A stretch of DNA of 64,000 nucleotides, taken from positions 1,364,001 through 1,428,000 of the forward strand of contig OZ255841.1 in the NCBI GenBank assembly GCA_965277835.1, in the 5' to 3' direction. The position numbers and the translations under genes are program-made. Positions 1 to 8,765 of this stretch are shown piece after piece; the stretch's first letter is position 1; every line of letters begins with the position of its first letter. Source of the stretch: Arcticimaribacter sp965277835. GTDB taxonomy: Bacteria; Bacteroidota; Bacteroidia; Flavobacteriales; Flavobacteriaceae. A model generated the notes under the pieces. The model saw nothing but the letters and a program-made list of their open reading frames with translations, searched no databases and was not told the origin of the DNA.

Positions 1-478
1 AAGATTTTTTAAGCTCATTTAAAAGTTCTTCTTTACTCAATACTATTTGTTCCAATTCATTTATCCTATCTATTTTCGAAGCAAGACTCTTTTGAAGAGA
101 ATCTAATTCTAAGTTTCCCTGAAACAATTCAGATTCTTTTATTTGAATTTCCTCTAATAAGCCTCTATTCTTTTCGATACCCTCTTGTAAAGCTTCGCTG
201 CTATTTTGCTCCAAAGCAGTATAAGAATCTTGTAAGGTTTCTAAACTATTTTTTGTGGCTTCTAGTTCTTGTCCCTTTTTATTAAACCTATCCATCAATT
301 CTCCATAATGATATCGAAGCGAATCGTAGCGTATTAGAAGTTCTGTGCTTTCTTTTTGTAACGCAGAGTTATCTAATTTAAGTTGAGCATAATTTCCTTC
401 TATTGCTTTAAACGTTTTAGAAGACACACAACTCTCTAATATAGAAAACAGTAAAGTAAATAGGAATATCTTTCTCAT
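1..478 (-). CDS. Coiled-coil lipoprotein, 5' part only (possible OmpA-family protein)
   Basis: The first 159 codons are visible, reading leftward from the ATG at 478; the frame leaves the window without a stop. The N-terminus (MRKIFLFTLLFSILESC) looks like a lipoprotein signal with the acceptor cysteine at residue 17 in a loose lipobox, as is usual in Bacteroidota. After that the chain is a long charged, leucine-containing helix (for example LDSLQKSLASKIDRINELEQ), typical of a periplasmic coiled coil. In flavobacteria such proteins often end in an OmpA-type peptidoglycan-binding domain, but that part would lie outside the window, so the family call is inference. The gene is co-directional with xth, whose start lies about 780 bases upstream. 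Confidence 0.7.
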   Translation of the reverse strand, partial: MRKIFLFTLLFSILESCVSSKTFKAIEGNYAQLKLDNSALQKESTELLIRYDSLRYHYGELMDRFNKKGQELEATKNSLETLQDSYTALEQNSSEALQEGIEKNRGLLEEIQIKESELFQGNLELDSLQKSLASKIDRINELEQIVLSKEELLNELKKS

Positions 479-484
479 ATATGG

Positions 485-1258
485 TTATTTATTTTTATTA
501 AAATCTAACTCAACCCCAATAGGACAATGATCAGAGTGATATGCTTCGGGTAAAATATATGCTCTCGAAATTTTATCTTTCAAAGGCGTGCTAACCATTG
601 CATAATCAAGACGCCAACCTTTGTTATTTGCTCTTGAGTTAGCCCGATAACTCCACCAACTATATTGGTGAGGTTCGTCATTAATTTCTCTAAAAGAATC
701 TACAAAACCTTGACTAAGAAACCTGTCCATCCAAGCACGTTCTTCGGGTAAAAAACCTGAAACATTTTTATTTCGAATTGGGTCATGAATGTCTTTTGCT
801 TTATGACAAATATTATAATCACCACAAATTACAAGGTTCGGGATTTCTTTTTTTAGTGCGTCTAAATACGCACTAATTTGATCCATAAATTTAAACTTAT
901 ATTCCAATCGGTCAATATTAGACCCCGAAGGTAAGTACATACTAACAACAGAACAATCATCGAAATCTGCTCTAATCACGCGTCCTTCAAAATCCATCTG
1001 TTCAATTCCTGTCCCATATTCAATATGATTAGGTTTTCGTTTGCATAAAATAGCTACTCCACTATATCCTTTTTTTTGAGCTGAAAACCAGTACGGAAAA
1101 TAACCCGCTTCTTTAATAGCATCTACATCTATTTGCTCCTCGTTTGCTTTAGTTTCCTGAAGACAAAGTACATCTGGTTTTGTAGCGCTTAACCAAGTTA
1201 TAAAGTCTTTTTTGAATGCAGCACGAATTCCATTAACGTTATAAGAAATGATTTTCAT
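485..1258 (-). CDS. xth: Exodeoxyribonuclease III (AP endonuclease)
   Basis: This is a Mg-dependent exonuclease/AP endonuclease of the EEP superfamily that cleaves DNA 5' of abasic sites and removes nucleotides 3' to 5' in base excision repair. Family motifs are in order: the N-terminal strand MKIISYNVNGIRAA, the metal-binding Glu in CLQETKA, the Asp/Asn pair in GDYNICHKAKD, and the terminal SDHCPIG with the catalytic Asp-His. A frame upstream adds six residues (start 1276), but the ATG at 1258 places the protein exactly at the family N-terminus (257 residues, usual length about 255). It lies 68 bases downstream of glyS on the same strand and 6 bases before the coiled-coil lipoprotein gene. 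Confidence 0.95.
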   Translation of the reverse strand: MKIISYNVNGIRAAFKKDFITWLSATKPDVLCLQETKANEEQIDVDAIKEAGYFPYWFSAQKKGYSGVAILCKRKPNHIEYGTGIEQMDFEGRVIRADFDDCSVVSMYLPSGSNIDRLEYKFKFMDQISAYLDALKKEIPNLVICGDYNICHKAKDIHDPIRNKNVSGFLPEERAWMDRFLSQGFVDSFREINDEPHQYSWWSYRANSRANNKGWRLDYAMVSTPLKDKISRAYILPEAYHSDHCPIGVELDFNKNK

Positions 1259-1326
1259 ACGAGCTAAAATAGTCATTCTTATAACTTTATAAAACGTAAA
1301 TTATAAATCTTTTATTAAAGCACATA

Positions 1327-2856
1327 TTAAACGCTTTGCAACCAATTTCTAATATTTAGTTTATCCTCCAATAATCCTTCAATCTTAGTTATTGCAACGC
1401 GTTCTTGCTTCATACTATCCCTATCTCTCAAAGTTACTGTTTGGTCTTCTAACGTTTGATAGTCAACCGTAATGCAATAGGGGGTTCCAAGGGCATCTTG
1501 TCGCCGATATCGTCTTCCTACGGCATCTTTTTCGTCATAGACTGTCTCATAATTCCATTTTAAACTATCCATTATTTTTTTAGCAACATCAGGAAGCCCA
1601 TCTTTTTTTACCAAAGGCAAAATTGCAGCTTTAGTTGGTGCTAATATCGAAGGCAATTTAAGTACTGTTCTACTACTTCCATCTTCTAAAGTTTCTTCTT
1701 GCAATGCCCATGAAAAAACAGCTAAAAACATACGATCTAAACCGATTGATGTTTCTACAACATAGGGTACATAGCTTTTGTTAAGTTCTGGGTCGAAATA
1801 TTGTAATTTCTTGCCAGAGTATTCCTCATGGCTACTAAGGTCAAAATCTGTTCGCGAATGAATCCCTTCTAATTCTTTAAAACCAAATGGAAATTTAAAC
1901 TCTATATCTGCTGCCGCATCTGCATAATGAGCCAATTTTTCGTGGTCATGAAAACGATAATTTTCTTCTCCCATCCCCAATGAAAGATGCCAATTTAGGC
2001 GTGTTTTTTTCCAATGATTGTACCATTTTTTTTGCGCCCCTGGTGGAATAAAAAATTGCATTTCCATTTGCTCAAATTCACGCATTCTAAAAATAAATTG
2101 TCGTGCTACAATTTCATTTCTAAATGCCTTTCCTATTTGGGCTATACCGAAAGGCACTTTCATACGTCCTGTTTTTTGAACATTCAAAAAATTAACAAAA
2201 ATTCCTTGTGCCGTTTCTGGACGTAAATATAAATCCATTGTAGATTCGGCAGAGGCTCCCAATTTGGTGCCAAACATTAAATTAAATTGTTTTACTTCTG
2301 TCCAGTTTTTAGACCCCGATTCTGGGCAACCAATATCAAGCTCTTCTATTAATGCTTTTACATCTGACAAGTCTTCTTTTTCGAGTGACTTCCCTAATCG
2401 CTTAAGAGTTGATGTCACCTTTTCTTGATACCCTAAAACACGAGGGTTTGTGCTTTTAAATTCTTCTACATTGAACGCTTCGCCAAAACGCTTTGATGCC
2501 TTAACTATTTCTTTATTTATTTTTGCTTCAATCTTGGCACAATAATCTTCTACTAAAACATCTGCTCTATATCTTTTTTTAGAATCTTTATTATCTATTA
2601 GAGGATCATTGAACGCATCTACATGCCCTGAGGCTTTCCATGTGGTCGGGTGCATAAGAATTGCGGCATCAATTCCTACTATATTCTGATGTAAATGAAC
2701 CATTGATTTCCACCAGTAGTCTTTTATGTTTTTTTTGAGTGCAACTCCATTTTGGGCATAATCATAAACGGCACTCAATCCGTCGTATACCTCGCTTGAT
2801 GGAAATACGAAACCATACTCCTTAGCGTGTGAAATAATTTTTTTGAAATCTGTCAT
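1327..2856 (-). CDS. glyS: Glycine--tRNA ligase (homodimeric class II type)
   Basis: This enzyme charges tRNA-Gly with glycine in the cytoplasm. At 509 residues it is the single-chain alpha2 type, not the bacterial alpha2beta2 type with separate GlyQ and GlyS chains. The class II motif 2 is clear (GKAFRNEIVARQFIFRMREF), as is motif 3 (ETSIGLDRMFLA), followed by the C-terminal anticodon-binding domain that starts near LAPTKAAILPLV. The N-terminus has the family signature EYGFVFPSSEVYDGL. A consensus -7 box (TATTTTTG on the minus strand, 2861-2868) ends only four bases before the ATG, so the mRNA may be leaderless. It is divergent from comF with 52 bases between the starts. Confidence 0.95.
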   Translation of the reverse strand: MTDFKKIISHAKEYGFVFPSSEVYDGLSAVYDYAQNGVALKKNIKDYWWKSMVHLHQNIVGIDAAILMHPTTWKASGHVDAFNDPLIDNKDSKKRYRADVLVEDYCAKIEAKINKEIVKASKRFGEAFNVEEFKSTNPRVLGYQEKVTSTLKRLGKSLEKEDLSDVKALIEELDIGCPESGSKNWTEVKQFNLMFGTKLGASAESTMDLYLRPETAQGIFVNFLNVQKTGRMKVPFGIAQIGKAFRNEIVARQFIFRMREFEQMEMQFFIPPGAQKKWYNHWKKTRLNWHLSLGMGEENYRFHDHEKLAHYADAAADIEFKFPFGFKELEGIHSRTDFDLSSHEEYSGKKLQYFDPELNKSYVPYVVETSIGLDRMFLAVFSWALQEETLEDGSSRTVLKLPSILAPTKAAILPLVKKDGLPDVAKKIMDSLKWNYETVYDEKDAVGRRYRRQDALGTPYCITVDYQTLEDQTVTLRDRDSMKQERVAITKIEGLLEDKLNIRNWLQSV

Positions 2857-2860
2857 ACTA

Positions 2861-2868
2861 CAAAAATA
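2861..2868 (-). promoter_or_regulatory. Bacteroidota -7 box before glyS
   Basis: On the minus strand this reads TATTTTTG, a full match to the Bacteroidota -7 consensus TAnnTTTG. Only four bases (TAGT) separate it from the glyS ATG, which would place the transcript start at or next to the start codon. No convincing -33 TTTG was seen. Confidence 0.4.
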
Positions 2869-2908
2869 ATCCTTTTTCGTATTTTACAGAATTCTAACGT
2901 TGTTTTAC

Positions 2909-3610
2909 ATGAAAAACTTGATTAAAGGAATACATTCCGACTTTATAAACTTGTTTTTCCCTACGCAATGTTTAGGATGCAAAACGCCTTTAACGTCTCA
3001 AGAATCAAAAATTTGTGTTACTTGCCAATTAAATCTCCCTCTTACGTTCTTTCATCAAAAAAAAGAGAATCCATTATATCAAGTACTATCCGAACAATTA
3101 AAAATTGAAGAAGCCACCTCCCTTTGCTTTTTCCGAGAGAATGAAATTACAGAATCTTTAATTTATGAATTGAAATATAACCGCCAAGAACACCTAGGCA
3201 CTTATTTTGGAAAATTACTAGGTCCTCTATTAGCTTCAACAAAGCGATACAAAAAGATTGATGCCGTGCTTCCGGTGCCTTTACATCCTAAACGAGAAAA
3301 GAAAAGAGGTTATAATCAAGTGTTTCTTTTCGGTAAAATTATTTCAAATTATCTTGATGTTCCTTTCGTTGAAGATGCTCTTCTAAGAGTTAAAAACACG
3401 CCTCAAATGGCAAAAACAAAGTCGAATAATCGTAAGCCTCTTTTAGAGGATGCTTTTTATTTTAATTCCAAAAGCTATTGCAATATTAAACATTGGCTTT
3501 TGGTCGATGACATAGTTACAACAGGAGCTACACTAGAAGCTTGTGGAAGCCTACTACTAGAAAATCCAAAAAATAGACTAAGCATTGCAACTATTGGATA
3601 TAGAATTTAA
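2909..3610 (+). CDS. comF: ComF family phosphoribosyltransferase
   Basis: The 233-residue protein has the two-part ComF layout. The N-terminus carries a zinc-ribbon-like set of cysteines (CLGCKTPL, then CVTC), and the C-terminal half is a type I phosphoribosyltransferase fold with the PRPP loop LLVDDIVTTGATLEACG. The central PLHPKREKKRGYNQ is the ComF/GntX signature. ComF proteins take part in natural DNA uptake in competent bacteria; in flavobacteria the role is mostly unproven. An in-frame TTG at 2900 could add three residues, but the ATG at 2909 is the better start. It is followed after 36 bases by an Ig-like lipoprotein gene, probably co-transcribed. Confidence 0.85.
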   Translation: MKNLIKGIHSDFINLFFPTQCLGCKTPLTSQESKICVTCQLNLPLTFFHQKKENPLYQVLSEQLKIEEATSLCFFRENEITESLIYELKYNRQEHLGTYFGKLLGPLLASTKRYKKIDAVLPVPLHPKREKKRGYNQVFLFGKIISNYLDVPFVEDALLRVKNTPQMAKTKSNNRKPLLEDAFYFNSKSYCNIKHWLLVDDIVTTGATLEACGSLLLENPKNRLSIATIGYRI

Positions 3611-3646
3611 ACGATTTATCCGTTAATTTGCAGTAAACTTTCTTCC

Positions 3647-5254
3647 ATGTGGAAAAACCTCATTTTTATTATTAGCATACTCTTTGTCTTGTCTATTACA
3701 CATTGTGCTAGAAGAGGCACTCCGACTGGTGGCCCTAAAGACACTATACCTCCTGTATTGATTAATGCTTCGCCTCCACTAAATACTACAATGTTTAATG
3801 AAGAAAAAATATCTTTATCCTTCGACGAATATATTCAGTTAACCGATATCGAAAATCAGTTAATTATTTCGCCTCCTCTCGAACCCAAACAATATAGCAT
3901 TTCACCTAAGGGTGTTGTGGCTAAAAAAATTGTTGTTAAACTTTTAGATACGCTAAAACCCAATATTACATATACATTTAACTTTGGTTCGTCTATCGTA
4001 GATTATAATGAAGGCAATGTGCTTAATTTTTTTAGTTATACATTTTCAACAGGTGCTTTAATTGATTCTTTACGCCTAGAAGGAGTTGTTAAAAACGCTT
4101 ACGAACAAGAAGCAGACCGCTTTGTTTCAATTCATCTATATCCCGTTGATTCTATATTTTCCGATTCGACAATTTTCAAAGAGAAACCTTTTTATATAGC
4201 TAATACGGCGGACAGCACGTATTTTAAAATTGAAAATATAAGCCCTGGTACTTATGAGATGATTGCCATTAAAGATGTAGGAAAAAATTATCTGTTTGAC
4301 CAAAATATTGATAAAATTGGATTTTTCGATGAACACATAGAACTCCCTAGAGATTCGATAAAATTTCCTGTTCTTTTTAAAGAAATTCCAAATTTTAGCT
4401 GGGCTATTCCCAAAATCCTTACAAATCGTCATGTGGTTTTTGGGTACTTTGGTGACCCTAGCGAAAAAACAATTGAATTGATAAGCGAAGTCCCCGAGGA
4501 TTTCAAATATATGATTACAAAACATACCGAAAAAGACAGCTTAGATTTTTGGCTTTCTGGGTTAGAAAAAATTGACTCCCTAGTATTTAATTTGCAAGGA
4601 AAAGATTCTATTGAACGAAGAGTAGTTAAACCTACTCGAATAAAAAAAGATAGCTTAGAATTGGAGTTCTCTAAAAAAGGGTCGATAGATCTTTTAGACT
4701 CTTTATTCTTATATTCTTCGCTGCCCATTATAACACTCAACGATTCGCTAATTGAAATTACCGATATAGATACCATAGCAGTTCCTTTTGCCTCTCAAAT
4801 AAGCCCTAATTTTAATAAAATTATTCTCGATTTTGAGAAGCTCCCAAATGATAATTATACAGTTAATGTATTTCCAAATGCTGTTATCGATTTTTGGGGC
4901 GATGCAAATAAAGATACGCTTTCGATTAAACTTTCTACAAAAAAAATAGAAGATTATGGCGTGATTATTTTAAGCATCGAAAAAGAAGAGGACTTCAATT
5001 ACTTTATAGAACTTATTGATGAACAGCTAAATGTTGTCCGAAAAGCATTTAAAGCTGAAGGAGAACGCTATACTTTTAATTACCTAAACCCAGCCAAATA
5101 TAAAATACGTTTAATAAAAGATATTAACGAAAATGGAAAATGGGATACTGGCAATTACCTTAAGAAAATTCAGCCCGAAGAAATAATTTATATGGAAGGT
5201 GAAATTGAGCTCCGTGCAAACTGGGATCAAAACGAGACGTTCATTATAAAGTAA
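3647..5254 (+). CDS. Ig-like-domain (Big_5 type) lipoprotein
   Basis: A 535-residue exported protein. The signal ends at ITHCARRGTPTGGPKDTIPP; the cysteine is the likely lipid site, and the following GTPTGGPKDT stretch is a conserved start of a flavobacterial lipoprotein family. Residues about 30-130 (PPVLINASPPLNTTMFNEEKIS) match the SbsA Ig-like/Big_5 pattern, in which a strand with an SFDEYIQL-type core is followed by TYTFNFGSSIVDYNEGN. The rest is beta-rich with a C-terminal INENGKWDTGNY segment typical of an outer-surface beta-sandwich. The function is unknown. It is co-directional with comF, and its 3' end overlaps the convergent amidase gene by 11 bases. Confidence 0.75.
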   Translation: MWKNLIFIISILFVLSITHCARRGTPTGGPKDTIPPVLINASPPLNTTMFNEEKISLSFDEYIQLTDIENQLIISPPLEPKQYSISPKGVVAKKIVVKLLDTLKPNITYTFNFGSSIVDYNEGNVLNFFSYTFSTGALIDSLRLEGVVKNAYEQEADRFVSIHLYPVDSIFSDSTIFKEKPFYIANTADSTYFKIENISPGTYEMIAIKDVGKNYLFDQNIDKIGFFDEHIELPRDSIKFPVLFKEIPNFSWAIPKILTNRHVVFGYFGDPSEKTIELISEVPEDFKYMITKHTEKDSLDFWLSGLEKIDSLVFNLQGKDSIERRVVKPTRIKKDSLELEFSKKGSIDLLDSLFLYSSLPIITLNDSLIEITDIDTIAVPFASQISPNFNKIILDFEKLPNDNYTVNVFPNAVIDFWGDANKDTLSIKLSTKKIEDYGVIILSIEKEEDFNYFIELIDEQLNVVRKAFKAEGERYTFNYLNPAKYKIRLIKDINENGKWDTGNYLKKIQPEEIIYMEGEIELRANWDQNETFIIK

Positions 5255-6017
5255 ATGTATCTCTATCGTTTAAAAAGTTTAATTTTTCTCTAATCTTATC
5301 TTGGTCTTTTTTAACAAGTGTTACTTGAATAACACCTTCTTTTTCTTTCAAAAAGCCTAGCGGGGCTCCTAAACAATCATATACTGCCGAATGCCCTGGG
5401 TAAACATTCTCTTTTGTATCGATTCCTACTCGATTTACACCAATAGTAAAGCTCATATTTTCAATTGCTCGTGCTTGTAGCAATGTGTCCCAAGCATTTA
5501 TTCGGGGAGATGGCCAATTCGCTACATAGACCAACACATCATAATCTTCGGTGTTTCGAGACCACACAGGAAACCTAAGATCGTAACAAATACGCAAACA
5601 AATTTTCCAACCTTTAAATTGTATTATACCGCTATTCTGTCCCGTTTCATATACCTTATGTTCTCCTGCAAGCGTAAACGGATGTCGCTTATCATAAAAA
5701 TGAATTTGCCCGTCGGGGTTAACCCATAAAAAGCGGTTATAAAACCGTCCTTCTTCCTCGATTACACAACTCCCTGCAATAGCAAATTGAGTGTTTTTCG
5801 CCCAATGCAACATCCATTGAATTGTGTCTCCATTCATTGGTTCTGCTACATTTTGAGGTCTCATTGTAAAGGCAGTAGAAAACATTTCTGGGAGAAAAAC
5901 CACATCGGTTCCTTGCTGAAGTGTTTGTAAATACATTTCTATATTCTTACGATTACGCAAGGGTTGCTCCCATTCCAAATCAATTTGAATAACAGCTATA
6001 TTTAATTTTGTTCCCAT
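5244..6017 (-). CDS. Nitrilase-superfamily amidase (omega-amidase / YafV-like)
   Basis: The carbon-nitrogen hydrolase triad is visible: Glu in FLPEMFSTAF, Lys in YDKRHPF and Cys in LRICYDLRFPVWSR. The spacing and the phrase LRICYDLRFPVW are typical of the branch containing omega-amidase (Nit2) and E. coli YafV, which hydrolyse 2-oxoglutaramate or 2-oxosuccinamate, products of glutamine or asparagine transamination. The 257-residue length is normal for that group and no signal peptide is present, so it acts in the cytoplasm. It is convergent with the Ig-like lipoprotein gene (11-base overlap) and divergent from glpK, with a perfect inverted repeat between the starts. Confidence 0.85.
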   Translation of the reverse strand: MGTKLNIAVIQIDLEWEQPLRNRKNIEMYLQTLQQGTDVVFLPEMFSTAFTMRPQNVAEPMNGDTIQWMLHWAKNTQFAIAGSCVIEEEGRFYNRFLWVNPDGQIHFYDKRHPFTLAGEHKVYETGQNSGIIQFKGWKICLRICYDLRFPVWSRNTEDYDVLVYVANWPSPRINAWDTLLQARAIENMSFTIGVNRVGIDTKENVYPGHSAVYDCLGAPLGFLKEKEGVIQVTLVKKDQDKIREKLNFLNDRDTFTL

Positions 6018-6062
6018 TTACATTGCTATTTTAAACTAAAAATACATAAAATTGAACGCTTT

Positions 6063-6109
6063 TTTTAAAAGTAAATAAAATAAACTATTTCTTTTATTTA
6101 CTTTTAAAA
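6063..6109. repeat. Perfect 18-bp inverted repeat between amidase and glpK
   Basis: The left arm TTTTAAAAGTAAATAAAA (6063-6080) is the exact reverse complement of the right arm at 6092-6109, with an 11-base loop. It lies in the divergent promoter region, ending 19 bases before the glpK ATG and starting 45 bases before the amidase ATG. It could be an operator for a dimeric regulator or an mRNA hairpin in the glpK leader. There is no GC-rich stem, so it is not a standard terminator. Confidence 0.6.
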
Positions 6110-6128
6110 TTCATATTAAAACTAAGTT

Positions 6129-7610
6129 ATGGCTAAAAAATATGTTATCGCTTTCGACCAAGGTACTACAAGTACTCGAACAATAGTATTTGACTTAAAA
6201 GGAAAAATCGTTGGTATTTCTCAAAAAGAACTTGTACAACACTATCCGCAATCGGGTTGGGTTGAACATGACGCAAATATGATTTATTTGGATCAAATGG
6301 AGACGTTTGAAAACGTAATGAAAGAAACAAATATTGACCCAAACGAAATTGCTTCTATAGGGATTACCAACCAACGAGAAACAACGGTTGTTTGGGATAA
6401 CAATACCGGAGAACCTATTCACAAAGCCATCGTTTGGCTAGACAAACGCACGACTCCTATTTGCGATGATTTAAAAGCTCAAGGCTTAGAAGAGTATGTT
6501 AATGAAAACACAGGGCTTGTTATCGACTCCTATTTTTCGGGAACAAAAGTCAAATGGATTTTAGACAACGTTGCCGAGGCTCGACAAAAGGCTGAAAATG
6601 GAGATTTACGCTTCGGAACTATTGATAGCTGGTTAATCTATAAATTTACCAAAGGGCAAAAACACGTTACCGACCATAGTAACGCCTCTAGGACTATGAT
6701 TTTTAATATTAAAACATTACAATGGGATAAAAAAATATTAGATGCATTGCAAATTCCAAACACTATGTTACCTCAGGTACAAGAGTCATCTTCTGACTTT
6801 GGTAGTTTAGATTTTAATGGCACCCAAATTCCTATTTATGGTGTAGCTGGAGATCAACAAGCCGCTCTATTTGGGCAAGGAGGACATAACACAGGCATAG
6901 CCAAAAACACCTATGGAACAGGATGTTTTTTATTGCTTAATATTGGTGATACACATTTGGTTTCTAAACGAGGTTTGTTAACCACGCTTTGCTGTAGCTT
7001 AGAAAATGAAAAACCAAATTATGCTCTCGAAGGAAGTATTTTTATCGGAGGGGCTTCTATTCAATGGTTACGCGATCAATTAAATTTAATTACACATGCA
7101 TCCGAAACCGAGGCTATATGCCAGTCTATTCCTCCGCTAAAAGACCTCTATGTTGTTCCGGCTTTTGCAGGGCTAGGCGCGCCTTATTGGGATGCAAATG
7201 CCAAAGGCACCATTCAAGGAATTACCCTAGATATTGGGAAAAATGAAATTATAAAAGCTACAGTAGAAGCACTAGCCTACCAAACTAAAGATGTAATCAA
7301 TGTTATGATTGAAGATAGTAAAACCAATATTGTATCTCTAAAAGTAGATGGAGGCGCCTCAGCTAATAATTATCTTATGCAATTTCAATCTGACATTTTA
7401 AATGTAACTGTAGATCGCCCCAAAATGCTAGAAGTTACTGCTTTGGGGGCGGCTTTCTTAGCCGGAATTAAAGCCAATGTTTGGAGTGTAGATGACATTG
7501 AAAAAGTACGTGCCTCTGACTATATGTTTACCCCAACTATGGATGAGGTAACACAACACAAAAAATATAACGGATGGCTAAATGCAGTTAAACGAACAAA
7601 ATCAAAATAA
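6129..7610 (+). CDS. glpK: Glycerol kinase
   Basis: This FGGY-family kinase phosphorylates glycerol to sn-glycerol-3-phosphate. The N-terminal phosphate loop AFDQGTTSTRTIVFD, the NQRETTVVWD segment, the KNTYGTGCFLLLN motif and the C-terminal VDGGASANNYLMQFQSD motif are all in place, and 493 residues is the usual length. The glycerol facilitator and dehydrogenase genes are not adjacent; gpsA in this window (about 32 kb) makes the same product from dihydroxyacetone phosphate. A long perfect inverted repeat lies just upstream and may control expression. The 3' end overlaps the convergent small membrane protein gene by 9 bases. Confidence 0.95.
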   Translation: MAKKYVIAFDQGTTSTRTIVFDLKGKIVGISQKELVQHYPQSGWVEHDANMIYLDQMETFENVMKETNIDPNEIASIGITNQRETTVVWDNNTGEPIHKAIVWLDKRTTPICDDLKAQGLEEYVNENTGLVIDSYFSGTKVKWILDNVAEARQKAENGDLRFGTIDSWLIYKFTKGQKHVTDHSNASRTMIFNIKTLQWDKKILDALQIPNTMLPQVQESSSDFGSLDFNGTQIPIYGVAGDQQAALFGQGGHNTGIAKNTYGTGCFLLLNIGDTHLVSKRGLLTTLCCSLENEKPNYALEGSIFIGGASIQWLRDQLNLITHASETEAICQSIPPLKDLYVVPAFAGLGAPYWDANAKGTIQGITLDIGKNEIIKATVEALAYQTKDVINVMIEDSKTNIVSLKVDGGASANNYLMQFQSDILNVTVDRPKMLEVTALGAAFLAGIKANVWSVDDIEKVRASDYMFTPTMDEVTQHKKYNGWLNAVKRTKSK

Positions 7611-7832
7611 TGTAGCTAGTATTCCTGCAATTACTACTCCAAAAATAAAATAGAGTACAGAAACTATTAAAAGAAAAATAAGCGTTGCCTTAGCCCAATT
7701 CTTTTTACTTCTGTTTGTACCATCTGAAAATGCCCAAACTAATAGCATAATAAACCCTAATACAGGAATAGCAGTAATAAACATGGTAATCATCCAATCA
7801 CCAACGGACATTTGTTTGTTTTGATCATTCAT
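7602..7832 (-). CDS. Small two-helix membrane protein
   Basis: A 76-residue protein with two predicted membrane helices: residues about 12-34 (WMITMFITAIPVLGFIMLLV) and 48-75 (ATLIFLLIVSVLYFIFGVV). They are joined by a polar loop (SDGTNRSKKNWAK). The layout, including MSVGDWM before helix one and the basic NRSKKNWAKA before helix two, recurs in small Bacteroidota membrane proteins of unknown function. It lies 32 bases downstream of the GH16 gene on the same strand and could be read through from it. Confidence 0.65.
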   Translation of the reverse strand: MNDQNKQMSVGDWMITMFITAIPVLGFIMLLVWAFSDGTNRSKKNWAKATLIFLLIVSVLYFIFGVVIAGILATLF

Positions 7833-7864
7833 AACGTATTGTTTTTTTTTACTAATATAGAAAT

Positions 7865-8728
7865 TTATATCCCCTGATACACCCGAACATAATCTATCTC
7901 CATAATGGCTTCTTGAAAACTCGAAGGTACTTGTCCTCCCAATGAACCTCCCACTGCAACATTTAAAAGTATATAATGTGGGTTTTTAAACGTCGCATTT
8001 CTCATTTCGATAACCAACATATCGTCCACATAGATTTTTAGGATTCCCGAATTCCAGATTAGCGAATACAAATGAAACTGCCCTATAAGGTTATCTACAA
8101 TTTTATCTTTGGTGAACGATGCATATTTGGAGTCCGCTGGGGTTTGCCAATGAAACGTACCTAATACTCTATCGTTTTGATTGCCTCGTTTTTCCATAAG
8201 GTCAATTTCGCCACAAGCGGGCCAACCAACACTACCTCTAGTATCTCCAAAGAAATTACCGCGCTCATTAATATTCGACCCCAATGTCCAAATAGCAGGC
8301 CAAGCACCTTGCTGACTAGGGAGTTTTGCATACACGTCTATACGCCCATATTGAAAATCAAATTTAGAATTTAATCGGGCAGACGTAAAATCTCTACTGC
8401 TATTTTCATATTCATAAGTTTCGCGCTTAGCTTTAATCTTCAAAGTTCCATTACTAACATACACATTATCTTTTCTGTCTGTATAGTGCTGCAACTCGCC
8501 ATTTGCCCATCCTCCATTAGTTATTGGTTTAATTTGCAAATGCCATTTATTTAAGTCAAGTGTTTCCGTATTGTTAAACTCGTCATTCCATACGAGTTTA
8601 TACCCTTCGTATTCTTTAACCTTTTCATCCGCCTGAGTTGTCGGGACAGTAGGTGCTGTATCACTTTTAGCAGAACATGCCAAGAAAAGTATGCCCGCCA
8701 TTGCTATTACTAATAATTTCTTATACAT
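7865..8728 (-). CDS. Glycoside hydrolase family 16 (laminarinase-type) lipoprotein
   Basis: An endo-acting beta-glucanase. The GH16 catalytic signature GEIDLMEKRG is present, with the bulged E-x-D-x-x-E form typical of laminarinases (beta-1,3-glucanases); the two Glu are nucleophile and acid/base. The N-terminus (MYKKLLVIAMAGILFLACSAK) is a lipoprotein signal with a good lipobox (FLAC), so the enzyme is membrane anchored. An in-frame start at 8815 would overlap the upstream gene and hide the signal peptide; the ATG at 8728 is chosen. The domain runs from LVWNDEFN to the C-terminal EIDYVRVYQGI, the normal GH16 end. It is 37 bases downstream of the glycan-binding lipoprotein gene, forming a two-gene operon. 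Confidence 0.92.
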   Translation of the reverse strand: MYKKLLVIAMAGILFLACSAKSDTAPTVPTTQADEKVKEYEGYKLVWNDEFNNTETLDLNKWHLQIKPITNGGWANGELQHYTDRKDNVYVSNGTLKIKAKRETYEYENSSRDFTSARLNSKFDFQYGRIDVYAKLPSQQGAWPAIWTLGSNINERGNFFGDTRGSVGWPACGEIDLMEKRGNQNDRVLGTFHWQTPADSKYASFTKDKIVDNLIGQFHLYSLIWNSGILKIYVDDMLVIEMRNATFKNPHYILLNVAVGGSLGGQVPSSFQEAIMEIDYVRVYQGI

Positions 8729-8765
8729 AACCTTTTTTTTAACAAAAACCGTACCTAAATATTTT

